Shown here: one piece after another, positions 12,366-22,624 of the stretch
Position numbering within the stretch: the stretch's first letter is position 1
Layout: each line of letters starts with the position of its first letter
Assembly (NCBI GenBank): GCA_013399875.1
Contig: VXAZ01006886.1
Span: 4,891,272 to 4,955,271, forward strand
Direction of reading: 5' to 3'
DNA: 64,000 bases
From: Gymnorhina tibicen
Lineage: Eukaryota; Chordata; Aves; Passeriformes; Artamidae
Position numbers and translations under genes: made by a program
Notes under the pieces: generated by a model
What the model saw: only the letters and a program-made list of their open reading frames with translations
Told to the model about the DNA's origin: nothing
The model's database searches: none

Positions 12366-14838
12366 TAGTACCTTAGCAGATTTTAATTTTGTTGACACCC
12401 CTCCCTAAAAATGATAAAAGCACACCCATTCTGACTCTCACATTGTCTTATTCTAATGCATATGAGGGCAATTACTACTTGACAACTCTCTGATGAATAA
12501 CTGTGCTCTTTGCTAAGCTTGTCACATTGATCACTGGCCAGCAATACAATTAATAAAGTATTGCTGTCCACATAGCACATTAATAACTAGCCTGAACTAG
12601 AGGTAGCAAGTCTGGTAGATCCAGAGCATTTTAATCTTTCATACCCTGCCAGCTTGGAAGATTAAAGGAAATCTCCAAGACAGACTCCACATGCCAGCAC
12701 TGGGTTCCATGACATCCCAGACAGGGTTACAAACTCAAGGCCTGATATTTCATTAATGTGACTTAGTTGGACATTTCAAGCTTCATTTCCAAATGCTGCA
12801 CTGCCTTGTGGTCAAAACATTATTTATTTCTTTCTCCTTCCTATTTATATTTCTGAAAGGTAGAATTGATTAAAGTTGTCAGTTCAACCAGAATTCATTA
12901 GAAAATAATGGCCATAAATTTAGTGCACTCTCAAATGTTGCTTAATAATTCCATAACATTTAGAATGGAAAAAAATCGATGTAGGAAAGGTCCCACCTCT
13001 TTAATGCAGAAAAGGATGAATTAAAGCTCAGTCACAAGCAGCAAGTCTGGAGTTTTCCCCCAACATTTTAGAGTAATTTTAATTGCTGCTTTTAGAGTTT
13101 TGCTGATGAACAGGCTTCCAGAGGATTATTTTTTTACATCTAGGATATATTATGATCTGTTATTTTAGTCAAGTCCACAGAGGACACAAAGTTCATTCAG
13201 CAGAAAAATATTTTCAAGAACCCCAGCAAGCTATTCTGTCATCCTTGGAAGTATCTGTGCTGCTATTTTGCATTATGAGAACACTCCAATTGCGTCTCAA
13301 GCCTTGGATCAACAATATCCACATCAGGATCTCTGCTATTGTCTGTCCTCTGCTTTGCCCAGCTTCCAGTCACTTGAGGCTGATCATTCCTGGCAACCAC
13401 AAGGAAATATGGCACAGTAGAGATTCTCCACGAGGATCAAATAATCACCCTTTAATTGCACTAGCTTTATTAAGCAGAAGCAACACAGGAGGTAAAACAT
13501 TGTAAGAAAAAAAGAATGTGATGTTCTCCCTTCTTTAAGAGATATGAAAGGCAGGAGAAATGCTTGAAAGGACCTCACTAATCCTAATCACTAGTCATCA
13601 GCCAAGAATAGGGAAATGGGATGAAAAAGGAATCCATATCTCTAGCAGAGCCCACCACGTGGAAGGGCACTGATTCACATGCTCCCAGGTACCCAGGAGC
13701 AGGGTGTCCCACCACTAAGACTATTCACCTTCAATGGGCACTTCAAATCTTTGCATTTTATTTCCAACTTTAGAGATTTTGTAATTCCCATACCTGGCAC
13801 AGAACAGTTCTTTTCCACACAGTTTCAGACAGAAACACATGGATCTTTATAGCTTATGTGAATTTGACCTGCATCACAAATATTCTCTTATTTTTCTCCC
13901 ATTTTTAAGTGGTCTGCCTGACATATCCATTCCAACCTTCTCTCAAGTGTTTCCTAAGAGCACCAGGAGTGTTCAGCACACCACCTCAGGCAATGACCAG
14001 AGCACCACTGAAGTATCTGTTCCAGCAGATAAGCACAGTCCCACTGAAATACCTGTTCCTCTTTAGGTTGGCAAAGTACAGAAAGCCTTAGCATAAAGCT
14101 TCCTAGGCAACCTGAAGTACTGCAGTTCTGTCCCAAGGTTATGGCTGCCAGCAGCCTGCTCAGCTGTGGAGAGAGATTTGCTATTAGCTTATCTCATTGT
14201 GAACTCAGCCCAGCTCATGGACCAGGAATGGATTATACCCATAGGCAGCTTGCTAAGGATGTTCTCAGTCTCCCAAAATCCTTCAGTTTTCAATACCTTG
14301 CTTCACAGAGCCAAGAATGGAAGCTGTGCCATCAGGCTGTCTTGCTATGGTATTTTTTATTATGCTTTATTTTGCCTTTGGTTTCAAGGGCATGTTTAAC
14401 ACCCGTAGGCAAACACAATGGGATATCCTATTTGTCTGTGTACATTACATTATAATAAAAGTGACACAGCAGAAGCAATGTGGACTTTGGAAGCTTCTTC
14501 TCACTCTGTTTTAATAGAAAAGTTTAATAAGGGAATCTTGACTTCTAGTAATGAAATGAAGTGGCATAATACACTGGCAGTGGATGGAATCACAGTTTGC
14601 AATTAATTACAAAGATGGCTTTCATAAGATTACCCATACAAATTAGTTGTCTCTTTCCTATGTGTTTAAGGGTTATAGAAACAAAAGACATTTGTATTGT
14701 AAATTGTGAACGGAAAGATAGCAGCACCCAGTTATAACACCAGTCAAAGTCATCTCTTAGGGGTGCATTTTCCTTATACATACCACTTTCCCAGCTTAAC
14801 GCACCAGTTCAGCTGCAGAGATCCATTCTACCATGAAA

Positions 14839-14880
14839 TTTTGCATGCAAACTTTTGGAGAAAATAATATGCATGCAAAA
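14839..14880. repeat. inverted repeat with 11-bp perfect arms
   Basis: TTTTGCATGCA at 14839-14849 is matched by its exact reverse complement TGCATGCAAAA at 14870-14880, with a 20-base spacer. Each arm contains the self-complementary TGCATGCA and resembles an octamer (ATTTGCAT-like) transcription-factor site. It could form a small hairpin or a paired binding site. Neither function can be shown from sequence alone. Confidence 0.6.
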
Positions 14881-15413
14881 CATCACTAGAAAGGATTATC
14901 ATGGGAAAGAAACTTATAACGGCCCACTGAGGATGGATACGTGAGAGCTGTCAGAAGGAATAACACAACTGACAATCCTCAAAGATGACAGAAGCCCCTG
15001 CAAAAAGGTATAGCATCAAATTCCAGATATTTCTATCAAGTGTTCTCAGCAGAGGCAATACCAGGGCAGTGGGAATTGGTGAGATAGCTCAGTGCCAAAT
15101 GCTCGGGTTCATAAGGAAGAGATTGTTGGTGCAAGCCATTTATCCATTGGCCTGGAAGTCCTGCCATCAAATGAGAAGTGGCAAAGCCCCATATCCAGTT
15201 TTATACCATCTCTTCTCCTTAGCTGGCCAATTTTGTTTCTAAGAGAAAAGAAAGAATTGACCTTTGGGAGCTAAACACTAAAAGTAACATTTACAAACTT
15301 TTCAAAGGAACCAGTTAAAACAAGCTCTTTTCAAATGCATTTGTTCTTTTGGTTTTGTGAAAGGCCTGTTGAAGGGAGTAGTCACAGCAGGAACATCTCA
15401 AAATGCTCTCTAG

Positions 15414-15475
15414 CAGTCACCCTTGCAAAAGTCAGAGGAAGAATTTTTCCAAGGAAGTCTTCAGAGTGAAAACAG
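15414..15475 (+). CDS. possible internal exon (phase 1 to 1)
   Basis: A 62-nt open stretch lies between an acceptor-like GCTCTCTAG (15405-15413; CAG at 15414-15416 is an alternative) and a good donor ACAG/GTAAGA at 15476. In one frame it reads SHPCKSQRKNFSKEVFRVKT; a second frame (QSPLQKSEEEFFQGSLQSEN) is also open. The first frame begins and ends after one codon base, so it would splice in frame to the candidate at 21274-21333. The polypyrimidine tract is short and two frames are open, so this is weak. No known domain. Confidence 0.2.
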
Positions 15476-16946
15476 GTAAGATGCAGTGATGACAAGTGAG
15501 ACTGAACCAAAAGGTGGTGGTCTACCTTCTGTCAACATGTGTGCTCTCTGCAAGGCCCAGCATAAATGGGTCCTATCAGCTCACAGGAGTTTGGTGCACT
15601 GTCCCACACCAGAGTTTCTTTATTTTTTTTTTAGAGACCAATTTTTAGTCAATGAAATGTGCTCACAGAAACCCAAACCAACCCACTGCAGGAAAGTAAC
15701 AGACCAAAGGAACAGCAGTGATTCTCACTGAGACACTTGTCCTGATAGTTCTGTGGCTTGAAACTGGTGCATAAGGCCCCTCCAAGTCTGAGGTAGTTTA
15801 GAAAGCATTAGGCATTCTGGTCCAGCTATTTTCATGGCTGCTGCCATGTGCAAAGCACTGGAAGGTAGCCCCTCCTTGACTAGGACTCGCAGGCACTCAG
15901 GGCCCTGTTCACAGAAAGCATTAAAATACAGAATAAAGCACAGCATGTTTACTGCCATGGGATCTGCTCCCCAACAGCCAGACTGGTCACAGTTCTGGTA
16001 GGGCTCAGTGAGGCAGGATATGAGACATGACTGGCATGACCAGAGACATTATCCACTGACATGGAAGTGTCTGGATGCAGCTGGCAGGAGAGCATGTGGA
16101 AGTAAAGCATATTTTGGAAATAACACTATTTTAAATAATCAGCTGAATTACTAGGTACTAGCCTTCAAGGATTCATTCCAATGATTTTTGGTGAGCAAAT
16201 GTCCTCATTGGCAATAGGAGGTATTCCCTCTGGGAGAATTCCGCTTTGGAGAGATCACTGGAAAGAGGTCTTCAGGAGTCTGTTTTAACTCCTACTGTGA
16301 GACACCCTGGTGATGTCCTGAACAGCCAGACATGTTAGTTCAGCACGCAGAACATGAAAAGATGGGAACAAACCCCAGGGTCAGTGAGGTATTCAGTCAG
16401 GTAGATGCTGGTCAAGATCTTTGCCTCAGTGTCTTGGGAGAAGGGAGGCTATGGGCAACATAAGGAATAGGTAACATTTCTGAAAGGGAGAGAGAAGAGT
16501 AAGTGTGGCCAGGGACTCCAGTGTGTGTCTCTCTCAGGCTGTGATGTACAGTATTCACTGAACCTCTGATAATAACTGGGGAATGAAGAAAACTAAACAA
16601 CAACAGCCAAAAGCCACAGTTTTCAAGCAAAAAGGGGCATGTGGCATTTCAGATACCCAAAAAAAAGCACAGCATCCATGATAAGAACTGGAATAGCCTA
16701 TTACATCTTTCAAATTTAGCTCAGCATCAGCCAGAAGCAGTAAAATAAGTGCTCTATATTTAGTGCCAATGACTCACCATAAATGGCAATAGTTTTGGTT
16801 ACATATGCTGCTCACTGTTGTAAAGAGTTGCCTTGAAAGTTGACCCTACACAAAAATATCTCTGCAGGAATTCTCCCTTGGTTAAATAAAAATTATATAT
16901 GATCTGCTCCATGATCTCAAGAATTTTTGCCAGGCCTTGGTCTTTG

Positions 16947-17480
16947 TGTAATGGGTTCAGTGGTGAAGCAACCCATGACTGTACTGGAAACTCTTGCATG
17001 GATAAGGTGGGAGCAGCACCGACTGTACCAGGAACTCCTGCTGCTTGGCTAAGGTGGGCGATGAGAGTGGGAATAGTCAGTCACACCCTGAGAGCCTTGG
17101 AACATTCCTTACCTGAACTGTAACCTGAGTGGCATGAAAACCTTGTTGTTGGAGTTTTGTAAACTCCAGTAATCACCAGCCTGGATTGTGGCCAGGGTGG
17201 AATTTCACTGTGACTAAAGCCAACCATCCTGTGACCCTATAAACAGTGGTCCTACATGAGGCCCTTTGAACACTCCTGGGCTGCAGCAGGCTTCAACCAG
17301 CATCTCCCTCTGAGAGGATACTCTCAGAGCTCACAAACCCTCAAGTCTGCAATAATCAGAGGACCCTTGTTAAAAGTTGACAATGGAGCCTAGGCGGATA
17401 GCCCTACTCCTCAAGGCTCAACCCTTTCCCAGTGAGAGATGTCAACACCTTTGAAATATAAATCCATATAAGTGCACTAA
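16947..17480 (+). mobile_element. probable solo LTR of an avian endogenous retrovirus
   Basis: The segment opens at TGTAATGGG and contains a TATA-like CCTATAAAC at about 17237. Downstream is a stretch with GGGCTGCAGCAGG, CCAGCATCTCCCTCTGAGAG and CTCTCAGAGCTCACAAA. I recall this order from songbird ERVL-type LTRs; that is memory of a family, not a computed match. No gag, pol or env frame is adjacent, so a solo LTR left by recombination is the likeliest reading. The 3' edge is uncertain. Two imperfect 44-nt units lie near its 5' end. Confidence 0.5.
16977..17064 (+). repeat. 44-nt imperfect tandem duplication
   Basis: Two adjacent units start with GACTGTAC (16977 and 17021). Both continue GGAAACTC/GGAACTC and share GATAAGGTGGG/GCTAAGGTGGG. 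The period is 44 bases and the units differ at several positions. They lie in the presumed upstream (U3-like) part of the LTR, where enhancer duplications are common in retroviral LTRs. Confidence 0.65.
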
Positions 17481-18853
17481 GTCTGCCCAATTCTTAGAAC
17501 TCAGCAGTCAAATACAACGTTGAAAGGGTAGTATGTAGATCATGAGCATGGATAATGATATTGTTGAGTAGGATAATTACGGTAGAAAAAAACACAGGAA
17601 ATAAGGGGCATATACTAGGAAGACTGCATTAGAAAGCATTCACTTGATTTTAAGAGACTTTGATATTTGTACAAGTTGTCCAAGCAGCTCTGCTGCCTGG
17701 CACTGTGGGTTTGCAGCTGGGACAGCAGGTTCCTTCCCACTGAACTTCAAGCTTCATGGCACCTGTTAGTGAAGGGTTGGACACTGCATCTATGGAGATG
17801 CATGTGGAGAGGACTGTAAGGATGTTGATTGCACTGCAAGAAACATCCTTGAAAAAGGAAAACAAATATCCATTTAGTTAAGTGAAAATCTAGGATTTAC
17901 TCCCAGGTTTCTTATAAACCAGCATCACCGATTCATACTTTAACCTAAAAATCTTACTCTTTCACAAATTTTAGATATTTGCATTTTGGAAAGGGCCATT
18001 TGCCAAGACAATAATATTTAAGTAATTAAATATGAAGTTGCAGATGTCTTTTTTTTTGATAAAACCCTTATAAATATGAAATGAGTGAAACCAAAACAGA
18101 ATGAGGAGTCAAGCAAGTCAGTCTGAACTGCTAATGGCAGCACTATTAACAATATAATTAATGGCTATTTAGTCTTTGGAATAACTGGAATCACCTCTAT
18201 CTGCCAGCGTGCCATGGCCCAGCAATCTCCAAATGTGAACACCTAGCCCAGAGTCAGATTGTTGCAGCTCAGCCCACGTAAAGACTGCAAGGAAAGCATG
18301 TTGCATGGATGCAGCCTTTGTTCCTTACCCAGACAGAGCAAGTCCAGTGCCCACAATCCACTATCAGCTTAGAGATTTTTTTTTAATCACTATTTTTAAC
18401 CCTGGTTCCTCATAAATACATTCATAGGCACCATTTAAGAGTCACTTCTTTGTTCAAAGGAAATGGAACACAACAGCAGGAAGATATTATGCAGTAACAC
18501 ACCAGGGCAAGCTATATGCAAAGGAAACCTGCCAAAACTAGTTTTTCCTCCTTTTCTGCAAGGCAGCATTTTTTTTCCTTAAGCTGTCTCACTTGAGGGC
18601 TTATATGAGTATACAGTAAAGAGGCAAAAATCCATTTCATTTTCCTCTCTTTCACGCTGTCATCAGCTTCATTGCCTTGACACCAAACCTCCTTTTACGT
18701 TGCTTTGTGAGTACACAACTGTGTCACACACTTCAGGCTGACTAGGCACAGCATTCCAGCAGCATTTCCATGGCTCCGAGCCCTGATGCTCTGAGTGAGG
18801 AATGGAGACCTGACCGCAGCACTGCAAAAGCACTTTCCCTCTTCTTTCCCAAG

Positions 18854-18964
18854 GCTGTACCCATCAGAATCCACAAGTTTTGTGTCTCCTCCATGATGAG
18901 GCTTTCCTCTCCAATTTCTCATTCACATCAAAAGCATGCCCCTAATCTGAGTATCTCAAGTCAG
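18854..18964 (+). CDS. possible internal exon (phase 0 to 0)
   Basis: A strong acceptor (CTTTCCCTCTTCTTTCCCAAG) ends at 18853 and a good donor TCAG/GTAAGG starts at 18965. The 111 nt between are open in only one frame (37 codons), starting AVPIRIHKFCVSSMMRL and ending HAPNLSISSQ. It is rich in Ser and His and resembles no family known to me. Its phase fits the alternative frame of 21274-21333 but not the frame that joins 22570-22624, so it does not belong to the main chain as modelled. Confidence 0.18.
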
Positions 18965-19617
18965 GTAAGGTAACAATACCATACAGATTCAAGTTGTCTG
19001 TATCTTCCCAGGGCCACACAACTTGTAGAAAGTGTTTATAGCTCCAGATGCCTATATTATTGAATTTAAAATAAAAGCAGCATTATTTGTAGTTTCAGTG
19101 GACAACTGACTTGATGTGATTTATCCTAACAGAAAACCTCTGTTTTTCAAAAAGAAAATTCTCACTTTAGTCTTAGAGAAAAAAAAAACCCAAAGAAGCA
19201 CACAGATAAAAAATCTGTTTTAAGGCCCTACAACATAAATTAAGTCAGCACAGCAGGGCTTTCACTGTAATAATTTAACTTGTCAGTTCACATCATTGAC
19301 TAACTTGAAGAATTCATGGGGCTTAACTGATCAATATAATAAAGAGTTTGGATGGCTCCGCAGGAACAGCCCAGTCTTAATTTGAGGTCAGTTCTTATTC
19401 CTTTTAAGTCTCATTAGCAGAAGCCAATGTAAATCCAGAATGCGAGGACAAAAACAGAAAGCTTTGCATCAACAGCAAGGCCAGCACAACAAGGCAGTGT
19501 CCAGTTGAATTGTATGCATCCCAACTGCAATATCTTCCAGGTCTCTGGCATGGAACAAAAAGCCTGTGTAATCACTGGCAATAAGGGGGGAGAGTCCTAG
19601 GTTCTAGGAACCATATC

Positions 19618-19689
19618 TTTTCTCTAGTTTCAAGTTGAAAATAGTTTCTTTCTATTTTCTAGAAAATAGTTTTTTCTCTAGTTTCAAGT
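19618..19689 (+). repeat. 18-nt direct repeat, 54-nt spacing, around a palindrome
   Basis: TTTTCTCTAGTTTCAAGT occurs at 19618-19635 and exactly again at 19672-19689. Between the copies lies a perfect 18-bp palindrome, CTATTTTCTAGAAAATAG (19652-19669). GAAAATAG-like words also follow each copy, so the whole looks like a local duplication followed by divergence. Confidence 0.8.
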
Positions 19690-21273
19690 GAGAAAAATAG
19701 GTGTACCAGGCCAGATTTGCAGCTAGCACAAAAAGGCTTCGTTCTAATAAATTCTGCAGAGAAAGACAATCTCCAGCAGCAAAGTTGTTCAAACAGCACA
19801 CTTAAGCAACTGTTGCCTTTCACCTGTCATTTTCTCAAGCAATTCCCTGAATGCCTGTCCCAGCCTGTGACTTTGTATAACCTACTGTAGAGTCACAAGC
19901 CAATTCTGCATGAGCTGACTACCACCAGGAGCAGCACAGCAACACCAGCTTTGGCACGGAGTCACCAAGCCCTGTCTCAAGTCCAGCCACACAGACGTAT
20001 CCCTGGAGTCCCAGCCTTACATGCTGACAGGCAATGCAGTTTTAGGGAAGGCAGAGTTACGCAGACTGTGTGAACTGAGACCCACTGCTGCACCATCAGC
20101 TTAAAAGCTGGCTTCAGAAGAGGGACAGCTCTGCCCCTATGGAGAAGTCCCTTTGACTACTGATGTGTTTGCCCAGTGTGCAAAAAATTGAAGAGTGCTG
20201 CTTTAGTCTTTCCTGTCTCCTTCCGAACAGCTACATTTAATCACTCTCAAAGGAAAGGAACTTCCCAGGCCAAAATGTCTGACTGAACAGAGTAGCAATA
20301 TGTGAACTCCACTACAATGAGTGAGAAAACTGAAGCTGTCAGGTAATTAGTGAATGTTCTTTTTCCTCAGCCAAAGATGTCAGCTGGAAAAACTCTAAGA
20401 GCTAGAACTCATGGCCTATTACCTCTACCCACACCATGCCAGCATCCCTAAATGAAGTCCAAGGAAACCAACTAACTAACTTGTGCTGACTCATAGGAAA
20501 AACTTACCGTGAAGCCAGGTGAAGTAACATCACATGCACCCAGGAATTAAGTTCAGGTAAAGTCATCAGCCTGTGGACAGATGCTTCTGCAGCTGAGTGA
20601 AAATGGAAGAAACATGCAGATCACTTCTATTTGAAGAGCCAGTCAAAGGCCAACTCACTGTAGGCTGTGAATCTGTAAAGGAAGAGTTGAACTCCATAAA
20701 TTCAAGGACTAAACCCATTTTTATCTCAAGAGGAAGGCAGCAAAAAGCAATAGTGCATGGTAGTGACAATGACATGCCAGAAAACCAAATGCATTCAATA
20801 ATCCTCCCATTTTCCCTATTTACTTGTTCTTTCATTCTATGTGGAACGAAACATCTGCCTCACAGCTGAGACACTCAGCTCCTCAGACAAAATATCCTGA
20901 GCCTGATTAAAACACATTTGAACAGGATGGAAAGATGACTTCCATGCACTGTTATTCAGGTCCATAGAAAATATTAATGGATGGTTAAAAAAGTGGCTGA
21001 GCTTGACAGGAAGACAGACTCCTTAAAAACGTATCAGGACATCAGCTGCAGCAAAATTCCCAGAACTGTATAACTATTGTTGCAGCCAAGCTCTGTACTC
21101 CCCAGTGCCCCAAACTGAGTTTACATTTTAACAGGAAGGCCACAGAAACATTTAAAAAATAAATCTTCTCTTATAATTCCATATGGAACAGAAGCACATT
21201 CAAGATATGCTTCAAGGTGCCTGCTTCCAATTTCAAACATGAAAGAGTGTTTACTCTGTTTCATGTGTTGCAG

Positions 21274-21333
21274 ACCAGCTGTCAAGCCACAGAAAGATTG
21301 CTGAAGCCAGCTCTGAAATACCAGTATGCCCAG
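21274..21333 (+). CDS. candidate internal exon, 60 nt
   Basis: The segment is bounded by TTTCATGTGTTGCAG and a near-consensus donor CCAG/GTAAGTC. Two frames are open. After two bases it reads QLSSHRKIAEASSEIPVCP plus one base; in phase 0 it reads TSCQATERLLKPALKYQYAQ. The first frame continues in phase into 22570-22624, giving VCP-V-LKND across the junction, and is preferred for that reason. No known domain. The short length and two open frames keep confidence modest. Confidence 0.33.
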
Positions 21334-22569
21334 GTAAGTCAAACATCACTTGTTTTCCGAAGTGAGGCTGATGAAATCATTGTGATGATCGGAGTGGCCA
21401 GTGCTGTAAAGGAGCATAGTTTCAGTCCTTGACATTCCATTTGTGGCTTTTCCCCACAACAGGATTCACAGCTCAGGGAGTGTGTCATTTTTCAACCACA
21501 CAAAGACAAAAAGCAAAGCACAGATCTTACAAGTGATGCAGAGAGAACATTCTGAGAAAGCCAGATCTTCATAACATTCATATTGGTACCACTTTCACTC
21601 TGGTAAAAATCAGTGCTTTGGTAACTAACCTTGGAGCATCACTACATTCATATACATAAAGATGCCAAATCCTTTTCTAAACTGTTTTCCTTATTTAACA
21701 CAATGTCCACGTCTAATGATCTATTTCCTCCATGTTTTTCACCATGAAGGCCATCCTAGTCACTGCTTTTCCACACTGCACACTCAGCCTCTGCTGATAA
21801 CTGCACAAAGACTCCTTTTTTGATATAGAAAATGTACAAAAAAATATTTCCCCCTGCCAAGTGTTGAGATACTTGTTCCAAATTTGAACAAGGTATACTA
21901 AATCCTGTGCCTCAGCTCTCCTCCTATCAATTCACAGGTGTTATATGAAATGGACCATCACTTAATCTGTCAGCAATGCTCGCAATCAGAAAAGTGCATG
22001 GGGACCTCACCATAAACTTCTCATGTTTAAATGGAGAAAAAGACATGGAGTAATGTCTTATACATCAACTTTTCAAGTGAAACAATTCTGTGATACACAG
22101 ACTGCTAATCTTCCATGTAAATATAGGTCAGTATAAAGTGTCTAACATCTAAGTGAAAGATCAAATGAAAGCACATATTTTAAGGTGTTTTGCTCCCGAG
22201 GAAAAAGGCTTCTCCCAGTAAATGGTGCTTCACTCTGAGATCTATTTTCCCTGAACTGAACATTGCACTTAGAAAATAAATCAAAGTGAGATATCTAGGA
22301 GGAAGTTTTAACTTCTCATCATGAAAGCTCCTGGATACACAGTTTAAGACAACCATGACTCATCAGGTATAGGCACCTTTACAGAAACAAGGACAACTTT
22401 CACATGGCCAATTCTCACTGGCTGACTTGGTTCAGAACTCCTCCATTGGGGAAAGCCCCATCAGCAGATACCTGCTCTGATGGCTTTTGTAATAGTGGGG
22501 GGAAAGTTTGCTTTTTCACTAGAAATAAACCCATATCGATAACTCTCACTCTGGTTTTTATTGCATCAG

Positions 22570-22624
22570 TACTAAAGAATGACTCAAAGGAGACATGGCT
22601 ATGTGCAACAGCTGAGTACCTCTG
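22570..22624 (+). CDS. candidate internal exon, 55 nt
   Basis: Acceptor CTGGTTTTTATTGCATCAG ends at 22569 and donor CTCTG/GTGAGTA starts at 22625; both are good. Only one frame is open: two bases, then LKNDSKETWLCATAEYL, then TG. The incoming phase matches 21274-21333. The outgoing TG joins to the leading G of 50240-50376 to make a Trp codon, followed by MYAANTH. The peptide is not recognised. The 27.6-kb gap to the next candidate is long but usual for bird introns, and unseen exons of compatible phase may lie between. Confidence 0.33.

Larger units (their letters stand above)
11398..16946. other. unique non-coding DNA with scattered splice-like signals
   Basis: No mobile element is recognised. 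Present are an ATTT tetranucleotide run at about 12347-12365 and an inverted repeat at 14839-14880. There is a strong acceptor at about 15632 (T-rich, ending TTTTTTTTTAG) without a good donor, and the exon candidate at 15414-15475. A minus-strand frame at 11894-12094 ends at a donor-like AAG/GTAAGG but has no matching acceptor. Confidence 0.4.
17481..21273. other. unique non-coding DNA with exon-like signals
   Basis: AT-rich single-copy sequence. It holds a direct repeat and palindrome near 19.65 kb and the exon candidate at 18854-18964. A strong acceptor (TTCTTTTTCCTCAG) near 20370 is followed by 26 open codons and no donor. On the minus strand, 20508-20570 is a 63-nt stretch open in one frame between an acceptor and ACG/GTAAGT. 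It is too weak to call separately. Confidence 0.4.

Noticed and set aside
17103..17113. Minus-strand donor TTCAG/GTAAGG
   Set aside because: It lies inside the LTR-like segment and has no good acceptor with an open frame upstream.
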